Positions 1 through 4,163 of a DNA stretch of 8,040 bases are shown here, piece by piece. Position numbers and translations under genes: made by a program. The stretch's first letter is position 1; every line of letters begins with the position of its first letter. A model generated the notes under the pieces. That model was not told where the DNA came from. It was given only the letters and a program-made list of their open reading frames with translations, and ran no database searches. Source of the stretch: an uncultured Lachnospiraceae bacterium (GTDB taxonomy: Bacteria; Bacillota; Clostridia; Lachnospirales; Lachnospiraceae); contig CAMWNY010000102.1 of the NCBI GenBank assembly GCA_947175775.1, positions 1 through 8,040 of the forward strand, read 5' to 3'.

Positions 1-494
1 TTTTCTTTATCGGAATCGTCGAAAAATTCTTCCGTTGCAGAACCGCGTTTGGTATCTTCTGCTGTGTTTGTGTGGGAATCGGCTGAGGAGGAAGAGGCAC
101 TCATGTCCATTTCCGTGTATTCTGGTTCTATCGAAACCGCAGGCGATATTTTGTCGCTTATTAGTTCCTTTGCTTTATCAATTTTTTCAGGAACGTTAAG
201 CTGTTCAAGTTTTTCCTTTGTCTTGTCAAGTGTTTCTATGACCTTTTCGCCGATTTTTTCTTTGGCGTTGTCAAGGTCAATGGGGATATGCGGGCGTACT
301 TTTGAAGTTGTGTTGTTTGCGGAGTCGTCAAAGAAATCGTCGTCCAAATCCTCGTCAAAATCATCGAAATCGTCAAAATCATCAAAGTCATCCGCCGGAA
401 CGGAATTTTTCTTTTGAAGATAATAGTAAGTTCCTGCAGCAGCGGCTCCTGCCAGCGCACCCAATAATGCGAGCTTGCCTAATTTTTTTGCCAT
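1..494 (-). CDS. YtxH-like membrane-anchored acidic protein, 3' end outside window
   Basis: The gene is read on the minus strand from ATG 494-492 and stays open to the window edge, so at least 164 residues are present and the C terminus is missing. A Shine-Dalgarno sequence (AAAGGAG on the minus strand, about 502-508) supports this start. The protein begins MAKKLGKLALLGALAGAAAA, one short Ala/Gly/Leu-rich transmembrane helix, followed by YYYLQKK. Next comes an aspartate-rich stretch with four consecutive DDF units (residues about 36-47), then a Lys/Glu-rich predicted helical segment (AKEKIGEKVIETLDKTKEKL) and a Ser/Thr/Asp-rich tail. Membrane anchor plus charged helix recalls YtxH-type envelope proteins, but no catalytic motif is visible and the function is unknown. 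It diverges from yigZ and is chromosomal. The open frame is certain; the family name is an inference. Confidence 0.75.
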   Translation of the reverse strand, partial: MAKKLGKLALLGALAGAAAAGTYYYLQKKNSVPADDFDDFDDFDDFDEDLDDDFFDDSANNTTSKVRPHIPIDLDNAKEKIGEKVIETLDKTKEKLEQLNVPEKIDKAKELISDKISPAVSIEPEYTEMDMSASSSSADSHTNTAEDTKRGSATEEFFDDSDKE

Positions 495-523
495 TGGTAA
501 TTCTCCTTTCATGTTGCAGTGGT

Positions 524-563
524 GTATATGTTGTATATTCTCATGAATATGCCATGTATATAC
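524..563. promoter_or_regulatory. Nested inverted repeat in leader of the YtxH-like gene
   Basis: The inner arms ATATTC (535-540) and GAATAT (545-550) flank a 4-base loop. The outer arms GTATAT (524-529) and ATATAC (558-563) flank both. The element lies between the predicted transcription start and the ribosome binding site of the minus-strand gene. It could be a double operator or a weak AU-rich leader hairpin; the sequence does not distinguish these. Confidence 0.35.
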
Positions 564-569
564 GATTTT

Positions 570-598
570 ATTTTAATACTATTTTATGGAAATGAAAA
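570..598 (-). promoter_or_regulatory. Candidate sigma-A promoter of the YtxH-like gene
   Basis: On the minus strand TTTTCA (598-593) and TAAAAT (575-570) are separated by 17 bp. The predicted start, near 563, gives a leader of about 70 bases. The -35 is weak, so this is a sequence match only. Confidence 0.35.
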
Positions 599-648
599 GA
601 GATTATGTAAAAAAATCTTTTTTTGTATAAATCCGCGTTTTTGACGGC

Positions 649-677
649 TTACGTTTTATAGGATTGTGTGTTATATT
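649..677 (+). promoter_or_regulatory. Candidate promoter of the yigZ-family gene
   Basis: TTACGT (649-654) and TATATT (672-677) have a 17-bp spacer. This would give a leader of about 100 bases before the ribosome binding site GGAG at 771-774. TTGACG at 641-646 is an alternative -35 but has no good -10 at the right distance. Confidence 0.35.
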
Positions 678-781
678 TAAAATATAAATCTTAACGGTTT
701 TAATGAGAATTATGTGTTGGAGAAGCCAGTGCATCTAAGATTTTTATAAAATAACGGATATAGCGAAAATGGAGAATTTTT

Positions 782-1429
782 ATGAATGAAAAAATGGAGT
801 ATGATGACTTTCTGATGCTCATAAAAGGAGCGGAGGCGGAAATTGTGGAAAAGAAATCAAGGTTTATAGCGACCGTAAGACCTGTGGCAGATGAGATTGC
901 AGCAACGGTTTTTATTGACGAAATGAAAAAGAAATATTATGATGCGAGGCATAACTGTTCTGCATTTGTAATAGGAAGCAAAGCAGAGCTTACGAGAAGC
1001 AGTGATGACGGAGAGCCAAGCGGTACTGCTGGAAGACCTATGTTGGAGGTGCTTTTAGGAAGTGGAATCAGAAACATTGCGGTGGTCGTGACAAGGTATT
1101 TTGGGGGGACGCTTTTGGGTACAGGTGGGTTAGTCAGAGCTTACTCGGGTGCGGTAAAGGAAGCTCTTGCGCTGTGTGAAACGGCGCGACAGCATTTTTG
1201 CGTCAAAATGGAGATTAAAACGGATTATAATGCTGTTGGGAAAATACAATATCTTCTTTCCAATGCAGGCATTAATGTGATTGACAGTACGTATGGGGTG
1301 GATGTGGAATTGACAGTTATCGTTCCGATAGAGGGGTATGACCGCTTGTGTAAAGGAATTACCGAGGCAACAGGAGCACGGGCAGGGCTTCGGGAAATTG
1401 AACGGATGTATTTTAGGATTTCACCATAA
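782..1429 (+). CDS. yigZ: YigZ/IMPACT family protein
   Basis: This is a complete 215-residue member of the YigZ (YvyE, UPF0029/IMPACT) family, close to the usual 205-215 residues. The N-terminal IMPACT domain (about 15-130) carries the family signatures KKSRFIA, HNCSAFVIG, SSDDGEPSGTAGRPM (about 74-88) and VTRYFGGTLLGTGGLVRAYS (about 103-122). The C-terminal ferredoxin-like domain (about 140-205) matches the UPF0029_C type. The start at 782 is chosen because GGAG (771-774) sits 7 bases upstream; an internal ATG at 794 has no better site. Family members are soluble cytoplasmic proteins. Eukaryotic IMPACT regulates the translation kinase GCN2, while the bacterial role is unresolved. The gene stands alone, has a terminator of its own seven bases after the stop, and is a typical chromosomal housekeeping gene beside the insertion site. 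Confidence 0.95.
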   Translation: MNEKMEYDDFLMLIKGAEAEIVEKKSRFIATVRPVADEIAATVFIDEMKKKYYDARHNCSAFVIGSKAELTRSSDDGEPSGTAGRPMLEVLLGSGIRNIAVVVTRYFGGTLLGTGGLVRAYSGAVKEALALCETARQHFCVKMEIKTDYNAVGKIQYLLSNAGINVIDSTYGVDVELTVIVPIEGYDRLCKGITEATGARAGLREIERMYFRISP

Positions 1430-1435
1430 ATACAA

Positions 1436-1469
1436 AAATACCGCAGAACCCTTGAGTTCTGCGGTATTT
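1436..1469. terminator. Bidirectional intrinsic terminator after yigZ
   Basis: A perfect 14-bp stem has arms AAATACCGCAGAAC (1436-1449) and GTTCTGCGGTATTT (1456-1469) around a 6-base loop. It starts seven bases past the yigZ stop. The A-rich left edge means it can also end transcripts arriving from the tRNA side. Confidence 0.92.
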
Positions 1470-1485
1470 CCCACTATTCGGTTCG

Positions 1486-1527
1486 TCGGAGTGACAAGAT
1501 TCGAACTTGCGGCCTCCACCTCCCTAA
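1486..1527 (-). tRNA. 3' half of tRNA-Pro, truncated at the anticodon loop; probable att site
   Basis: On the minus strand the pieces fit a class I tRNA from the anticodon loop to the end: loop TTAGGGA (1527-1521), 3' anticodon stem GGTGG (1520-1516), variable loop AGGCC, T stem and loop GCAAG-TTCGAAT-CTTGT (1510-1494), 3' acceptor strand CACTCCG (1493-1487) and discriminator A (1486). The loop form TTNGGGA and the CACTCCGA end are typical of tRNA-Pro; the anticodon as written is AGG, though its first base may come from the junction. No CCA is encoded. The bases that should form the 5' anticodon stem (CACTC at 1532-1528) do not pair with GGTGG, and no D arm or 5' acceptor strand CGGAGTG exists upstream. 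The tRNA is therefore broken and not functional here. Tyrosine integrases often recombine in tRNA genes, including anticodon loops, so this is read as a displaced half left by integration. Confidence 0.75.
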
Positions 1528-1593
1528 GAGTGAGCACAGAACCCCTTCAAATACTGATAAACAGTGGATTTCTAAGGCTTTATGAATAAGAGT

Positions 1594-1615
1594 TACCCCA
1601 ATTTCTACCCCAATT
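1594..1615. repeat. Direct repeat TACCCCAATT, two copies
   Basis: Copies at 1594-1603 and 1606-1615 are identical over 10 bases and offset by 12 bp, about 70 bp inside the tRNA junction. Short direct repeats at this distance from a core site are typical of integrase arm-type or excisionase sites. That role is inferred. Confidence 0.6.
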
Positions 1616-1745
1616 GTATCAGAAATTCTTTATGACATTCGTTTGGGCGTGTGGGTATGAATTTATTTTGCAACAAGAAAGTGTGTTTGTCAACTGATAT
1701 GGTTTATTTTGTAAAGTTTGGCTACGTGCCCTTTTGATAATTTTC

Positions 1746-1774
1746 TTGCAATAGAATTTGTCATAAGCTATACT
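1746..1774 (+). promoter_or_regulatory. Sigma-A-like promoter
   Basis: TTGCAA (1746-1751) and TATACT (1769-1774) have a 17-bp spacer. The predicted start near 1781 would give a short leader for the small gene at 1813. It is a good consensus match, but it falls where the frame of that gene breaks down, so it may be fortuitous. Confidence 0.45.
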
Positions 1775-1812
1775 GAAATAAACAGATTGTTGAAGAAATA
1801 AGAGATGAGAGT

Positions 1813-2031
1813 ATGTGTCAGGCATTATTAGAGATTATGAAACCGGAAATTGAAAAGATTAAAGAAGCGGTTGAAGAAGAAACCATGAGCAAGGGAATTA
1901 GGGGTGCAGTTGTAGCTTTACGTGCTTGCGGTCAGGAAGATTCTGCTATAAAAAGGGCAATTATGGAAGCGTATAATATTTCTGCAAGCGAAGCGGAAAA
2001 ATATATAGAGAATGACTGTGAGAAATTGTAA
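1813..2031 (+). CDS. Small protein resembling the C-terminal tail of Rpn-family nucleases; probable remnant
   Basis: The 72-residue product starts MCQALLEIMKPEIEKIKEAV and ends with a helical segment containing LRACGQEDSAIKRAIMEAYN and SASEAEKYIEND. From memory of the family, this MCQAL...helical tail pattern is common at the C terminus of Rpn (recombination-promoting nuclease/putative transposase) proteins in Lachnospiraceae. The same frame continues upstream of the ATG as NKQIVEEIRDES, also tail-like, until a TGA at 1774-1776. No PD-(D/E)XK catalytic core lies upstream. The ribosome binding site is poor. The likely reading is a fragment of a once longer gene, although a promoter match at 1746-1774 leaves open a reduced but expressed protein. 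Beyond the gene, 2032-2349 is noncoding. Confidence 0.5.
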   Translation: MCQALLEIMKPEIEKIKEAVEEETMSKGIRGAVVALRACGQEDSAIKRAIMEAYNISASEAEKYIENDCEKL

Positions 2032-2186
2032 AAAATATAATAAAGGGATAGTGGCATGTGCAGACAAACTAAGATGCATCAAGGAATAAGAGGATATAAA
2101 AATTATGGTATTAATTTCCCGACACTTAAGAACTTGGATAAATAAATGGCGCTGAAAAGCAAGTAAAATCAGTGATTTTGGAATTG

Positions 2187-2231
2187 TTGGGCGTAAAATT
2201 TTGGGCGTTGATACGCCCAATTTACGCCCAA
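2187..2231. repeat. Nested palindrome built from four TTGGGCGT words
   Basis: The outer arms TTGGGCGTAAA (2187-2197) and TTTACGCCCAA (2221-2231) enclose inner arms TTGGGCGT (2201-2208) and ACGCCCAA (2213-2220) with loop TGAT. A 3-base bulge (2198-2200) separates the two stems, so 19 base pairs can form. The same 8-base word occurs once more at 1643-1650, and the TACCCCAATT repeats read AATTGGGGTA on the other strand, a related word. No U-tract follows directly, so it is less likely to be a terminator than a protein-binding cluster or recombination site. Confidence 0.7.
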
Positions 2232-2349
2232 ATTTTATAAAAAGTTTATGGATTAATGTGAGAAAATAAATTCCATAGTACATTATAATTTCTAGTCTTG
2301 CTATGTTGTTATAGATGAATACAAAGATTAATATTTTTATTGAAATATA

Positions 2350-2385
2350 AAGTGGAGCAAAAAGTCAGAGTTGCTTCATTTTTTT
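2350..2385 (+). terminator. Intrinsic terminator
   Basis: AAGTGGAGCAA (2350-2360) pairs with TTGCTTCATTT (2371-2381) as 11 bp including two G-U pairs, around a 10-base loop. Seven T residues end at 2385. It would stop plus-strand transcripts from the 1813 gene before they enter the opposing HTH gene. Confidence 0.75.
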
Positions 2386-2426
2386 AATTGGGAAACAGAT
2401 AGTTCGGACTAATAAGAGAATTTACT

Positions 2427-2642
2427 TCAATTTCGTGGATAGGGTTCTTTTATGTCTGTCAATCCTGCAAGATAGTCCATACTTGTGTTGAGAGCTAAAG
2501 CTATTCTTTTGCATTGTTCAAAAGTATAATAGCGTTTTCCGTTTTCAATTTTAGAATAATCACTTTGGTCTATACCAGTTAAGAGCTGCATTTTAATTTG
2601 TGTAAATCCTTTTTCTTTACGTAAATCTTTTAATCGAGACAA
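2427..2642 (-). CDS. HTH (Cro/CI, XRE type) transcriptional regulator
   Basis: This is a 71-residue single-domain DNA-binding protein. Helix-turn-helix residues run from about 2 to 60: LKDLRKEKGFTQIKMQLLTG, QSDYSKIENGKRYYTFEQ and IALALNTSMDYLAGL are the standard XRE landmarks, with the recognition helix around DQSDYSKIENG. The TTG at 2642-2640 is chosen as start. AGGTGA (minus strand, 2653-2648) lies 6-7 bases upstream of it, whereas the in-frame GTG at 2651-2649 is itself part of that Shine-Dalgarno sequence. There is no dimerization or peptidase domain, so it is a minimal phage-type repressor. It diverges from the promoter at 2766-2794, and an inverted repeat at 2716-2744 between them is a candidate operator. 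Targets are unproven. Confidence 0.88.
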   Translation of the reverse strand: MSRLKDLRKEKGFTQIKMQLLTGIDQSDYSKIENGKRYYTFEQCKRIALALNTSMDYLAGLTDIKEPYPRN

Positions 2643-2715
2643 TTTTTTCACCTCATTTTTGCAATATAGTTTTTATTGATTAAATATAGGATATGTAATT
2701 TGCAGTTATAGTTTA

Positions 2716-2744
2716 GAATTATTTGGCTGATAAGAAAATAATTC
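2716..2744. promoter_or_regulatory. Candidate operator, 9-bp inverted repeat
   Basis: GAATTATTT (2716-2724) and AAATAATTC (2736-2744) form perfect arms around an 11-bp spacer. The half-site centres are 20 bp apart, about two helical turns, which suits a dimeric HTH repressor. It lies between the HTH gene and the divergent promoter. AT-richness raises the chance of coincidence. Confidence 0.45.
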
Positions 2745-2757
2745 ATATTATGTCATA

Positions 2758-2794
2758 TTGACCTATTGACTTTAGGGTGAAATTGACCTAATAT
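2758..2794 (+). promoter_or_regulatory. Sigma-A promoter with flanking direct repeats
   Basis: TTGACT (2766-2771) and TAATAT (2789-2794) have a 17-bp spacer, a strong match. TTGACCTA occurs twice, just before the -35 (2758-2765) and running into the -10 (2783-2790), 25 bp apart. TTAGG and CCTAA form an inverted pair within the spacer region. The repeats are placed as operators would be. The promoter points at the small zinc-ribbon gene at 2889. Confidence 0.6.
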
Positions 2795-2888
2795 ATATAC
2801 GAGAAGAATATAGGCAGAAAAAAGCTAAAATGTTTATGTAGATAGGAAAACATGAGAAGAAAAAAGTCTTGATTGTGGTGGATTTATT

Positions 2889-3044
2889 ATGTATAGAAAA
2901 GACAAATTGGAATGCCCATACTGTGGTTATAAGATACAAGTGTCATTAGTAATAGTATGGCGGGACGGAGAAAAAGGGACAGTAATAGATAAAATAAATA
3001 GCGATTTTATGCAGGAGTATAGAAGAAAGGATAAAAATAGTTAA
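2889..3044 (+). CDS. Small CPYCG zinc-knuckle protein
   Basis: The product is 51 residues, beginning MYRKDKLECPYCGYKIQVSL, with a C-P-Y-C-G knuckle at residues 9-13. A short beta-like segment follows (VSLVIVWRDGEKGTVIDKI), then a charged, Lys-rich tail. GGTGG (2877-2881) lies 7 bases upstream of the ATG, and a strong promoter at 2766-2794 points this way. Only one CxxC is present, so zinc binding would need a dimer or partner. It resembles one half of a zinc ribbon, as seen in small phage and element proteins, but I do not recognise a named family. It follows the divergent HTH regulator and may be repressed by it. Confidence 0.6.
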   Translation: MYRKDKLECPYCGYKIQVSLVIVWRDGEKGTVIDKINSDFMQEYRRKDKNS

Positions 3045-3140
3045 GGCATGACCTGACAGGGTAACATGCAGATTCTTATATTGTTATGAGGCATTATGTT
3101 ATTTTGAGTATATGAAACGTAAAAGAAGAAAGCTTTGTAC

Positions 3141-3169
3141 TTGAAAAAACGATAGGTAAACGATACATT
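3141..3169 (+). promoter_or_regulatory. Candidate promoter with ACGATA direct repeat
   Basis: TTGAAA (3141-3146) and TACATT (3164-3169) have a 17-bp spacer. ACGATA occurs at 3149-3154 and 3160-3165, 11 bp apart, between and into these boxes. The promoter precedes the strong ribosome binding site at 3197-3205. Confidence 0.35.
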
Positions 3170-3222
3170 TTTTGGCAAATGTGAAGCAAACTTTATAAAG
3201 GAGGTAGTATGTCTGAGAAGAA

Positions 3223-3384
3223 ATGAAAAATGTAGCATTTATCTTATACACTCTCTTTATTTTTCTTGGTGTGTTTTTATATTTGGTTTTCATGGAACTG
3301 CAAAAGATACTCGGGGGTGGTTTCCAACAGCTCTGCAAAAATACTGATTTCATAATCAGGAACAAAACGTGTTCCACGTTCTAA
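3223..3384 (+). CDS. Possible 53-residue membrane peptide, antisense to HTH gene
   Basis: AAAGGAGGT (3197-3205) is an excellent ribosome binding site, but the ATG at 3209 opens only five codons (MSEKK). Their TGA overlaps the ATG at 3223 as ATGA, the usual form of translational coupling. The second frame gives MKNVAFILYTLFIFLGVFLY followed by LVFMELQKIL, one clear transmembrane helix, and ends at 3384. Its last 108 bases run antisense through the 3' end of the HTH gene at 3277-3537, which argues against a conserved protein. Either this is a tiny coupled membrane gene, or a remnant whose start region survived. There is no recognised family. Confidence 0.3.
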   Translation: MKNVAFILYTLFIFLGVFLYLVFMELQKILGGGFQQLCKNTDFIIRNKTCSTF

Positions 3385-3537
3385 TTTAATAATGGCAGTT
3401 TCAGTTATAAAGTCATATCCTTTCAATTGAGCCATGATAGATAATTTTTTCTGTGTAATTTTTTTCTTTTTGCGCAATTCCCGAATACGGATACCGCATA
3501 CATTTTTTCGAGAGTCATTATACCAAAATGCTTTCAT
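3277..3537 (-). CDS. HTH (Cro/CI, XRE type) regulator, probable repressor of the 52-bp repeat region
   Basis: This is an 86-residue XRE regulator of a type frequent in Lachnospiraceae elements. Landmarks are NVCGIRIRELRKKKKITQKK (helix 1-2), ITETAIIKLERGTRFVPDYE (recognition helix and the following loop) and FAELLETTPEYLL. The ATG at 3537-3535 is preferred, with GGAG at 3553-3550 on the minus strand 12 bases upstream, a rather long gap. A TTG at 3555 has no ribosome binding site. The N-terminal MKAFWYNDSRK is unusual for the family. The gene faces the glycine-zipper gene across three palindromes, and its own predicted promoter is also bracketed by two of them. Autoregulation with co-repression of the divergent gene is the natural model, but it is inferred from layout. 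Confidence 0.85.
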   Translation of the reverse strand: MKAFWYNDSRKNVCGIRIRELRKKKKITQKKLSIMAQLKGYDFITETAIIKLERGTRFVPDYEISIFAELLETTPEYLLQFHENQI

Positions 3538-3586
3538 AAATATTTTATTCTCCAATAGAAAATGCTTAAAAAGCAGACTTTTGTAG

Positions 3587-3615
3587 ATTATATGATTATT
3601 TTAAGATAAAATAAT
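3587..3615 (-). promoter_or_regulatory. Promoter of the 3277-3537 HTH gene, between palindromes 1 and 2
   Basis: A perfect TATAAT lies on the minus strand at 3592-3587. The -35 position about 17 bp upstream has only a weak ATTATT/TTATTT. The predicted start near 3580 places palindrome 1 (3563-3575) just downstream of +1 and palindrome 2 beside the -35, suiting autorepression. Confidence 0.5.
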
Positions 3616-3635
3616 ACTTAACAAGCATGTTTTTG

Positions 3636-3664
3636 TTGAATATAGAATTATTATGTGATAAAAT
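3636..3664 (+). promoter_or_regulatory. Promoter of the glycine-zipper gene, between palindromes 2 and 3
   Basis: TTGAAT (3636-3641) and TAAAAT (3659-3664) have a 17-bp spacer, and TGA directly before the -10 forms an extended -10. Palindrome 3 (3666-3680) covers the predicted start near 3671, so a bound repressor would block initiation. Confidence 0.6.
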
Positions 3665-3729
3665 AATGCTTAAGAAGCATGCATGGCTTATGGTAAAGAA
3701 AATATTTATGTAGAGAGGAGAGAGTATTG

Positions 3730-3933
3730 ATGTTTGGAAAATCAGAATTAAAAGGCGGATTAGGTGGTGCGGCAGGCGGTGCAATTGCAGGATTTAATTT
3801 GGGAAAACATGTAGGTATCGTATTAGGTCCAGTTGGTGGTTTTAACGGTGGAGTAATATGTGCTGTTATTGGAGGGGTAGTAGGACTTTTAGGAGGAAGC
3901 AGAATCGGTCTTGAAATAGATCATAAGAAGTAA
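3730..3933 (+). CDS. Glycine-zipper membrane peptide, function unknown
   Basis: The 67-residue product has 21 glycines. Gly occupies every fourth residue without a break from 9 to 41 (9, 13, 17, 21, 25, 29, 33, 37, 41), followed by Ala45 and Gly49, and again at 52, 56 and 60. This is an unusually long GxxxG glycine zipper over hydrophobic segments such as GKHVGIVLGPVGGF and VICAVIGGVVGLLGG, with a charged tail (EIDHKK). GGAG (3717-3720) lies 9 bases before ATG 3730; the TTG three bases earlier is not needed. Such helices pack tightly in membranes, as in glycine-zipper proteins, class II two-peptide bacteriocins and microcin V-like peptides. The ELKGG at residues 6-10 resembles a double-glycine leader only weakly, and no ABC exporter or immunity gene is visible. 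Tight control by the upstream operator array suggests the product may be costly when expressed. Toxin, bacteriocin or membrane structural peptide all remain possible. Confidence 0.75.
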   Translation: MFGKSELKGGLGGAAGGAIAGFNLGKHVGIVLGPVGGFNGGVICAVIGGVVGLLGGSRIGLEIDHKK

Positions 3934-4065
3934 GTTTGCTTACTAGTATAACATACCGTGGACAAGTCCACACCCTAAGAAATTTATCAACGTCTGTAGA
4001 GGTGTTCCTGAGTCAGAAACTTATTGTTCGCTGTACTGTAATTATCGGTGAAGGAGGTGAAGAGC
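3934..4065 (+). other. Structured leader of the 26-residue peptide gene
   Basis: This 132-base gap holds local hairpin potential: GTGGA-CAAG-TCCAC (3958-3971), ACACC (3970-3974) with GGTGT (4001-4005), and a near palindrome around CTGAGTCAG (4008-4016). CACC at 3971-3974 could also pair with GGTG at 4047-4050, just before the ribosome binding site. These pairings compete with each other, which would suit a regulatory leader, but each is short. The plus-strand frame across it (3936-4127) is not taken as a gene. Confidence 0.35.
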
Positions 4066-4146
4066 ATGAATCCATTCTATCTAATGTTAGCAGGAATGAA
4101 TTTACTCCTAGCATATGTTTTTGGTGATGACAAAAAAGATAAGTAA
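4066..4146 (+). CDS. 26-residue membrane peptide
   Basis: The peptide begins MNPFYLMLAGMNLLLAYVFG and ends with a strongly charged DDKKDK. It is a single hydrophobic helix of about 17 residues with a polar C terminus, the general shape of type I toxin peptides (Fst, Ldr) and of small membrane regulators. Translation looks strong: AAGGAGGTGA (4051-4060) matches the 16S anti-Shine-Dalgarno over 10 bases, with the ATG 5 bases downstream. It follows the glycine-zipper gene in the same direction, with a terminator at 4217-4257 beyond, so the two may form one transcript. I recognise no named family, and no antisense RNA partner is obvious. The very strong ribosome binding site makes it unlikely to be a chance frame. 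Confidence 0.6.
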   Translation: MNPFYLMLAGMNLLLAYVFGDDKKDK

Positions 4147-4157
4147 TAAGATATAAT
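4129..4157 (+). promoter_or_regulatory. Promoter inside the end of the 26-residue peptide gene
   Basis: ATGACA (4129-4134, five of six bases to TTGACA) and TATAAT (4152-4157) have a 17-bp spacer. The -35 lies in the last codons of the peptide gene. Transcription would start near 4164. Confidence 0.5.
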
Positions 4158-4163
4158 AACGGG

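Larger units (their letters stand above)
2032..2426. other. Noncoding region with palindromes and a terminator
   Basis: No credible gene is present on either strand. The stretch holds a small inverted repeat AAAATC-AGT-GATTTT (2165-2179), the large nested palindrome at 2187-2231 and a terminator at 2350-2385, listed separately. An open minus-strand frame crosses it only because the palindrome lacks stops. Confidence 0.6.
3553..3708. repeat. Three tandem 52-bp units, each with one operator-like palindrome
   Basis: The units are 3553-3604, 3605-3656 and 3657-3708. Units 1 and 2 agree at roughly 36 of 52 positions by hand alignment. Units 2 and 3 share GATAAAATAAT, CTTAA and AAGCATG in register. 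Each contains a palindrome: TGCTT-AAA-AAGCA (3563-3575), ATACTT-AAC-AAGCAT (3614-3628, one arm mismatch) and ATGCTT-AAG-AAGCAT (3666-3680). The palindrome centres are 3569, 3621 and 3673, exactly 52 bp apart, which is close to five turns of B-DNA and puts all three on the same face. The array fills the divergent region between the HTH gene and the glycine-zipper gene. Confidence 0.8.

Noticed and set aside
49..417. Serine-rich plus-strand frame
   Set aside because: It is the antisense shadow of the Asp-rich minus-strand gene; the Ser/Lys repeats mirror the DDF codons.
1338..1589. Plus-strand frame containing VTRFELAASTS
   Set aside because: This is the familiar false protein produced by translating the reverse complement of a tRNA 3' half. 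It also overlaps yigZ and the terminator.
1918..2283. Minus-strand frame of 121 codons
   Set aside because: It crosses the large palindrome, has no ribosome binding site or motif, and overlaps the better supported 1813-2031 frame. An integrase C-terminal remnant was considered, but no catalytic residues are visible.
3553..3708. CRISPR array
   Set aside because: Although repeated three times at a fixed spacing, the units are similar throughout instead of alternating conserved repeats with unique spacers. They sit between divergent promoters and no cas gene is present.
3936..4127. Plus-strand frame through the leader and the 26-residue peptide
   Set aside because: It has no ribosome binding site, and its frame contains the strong Shine-Dalgarno sequence that serves the ATG at 4066 in another frame.
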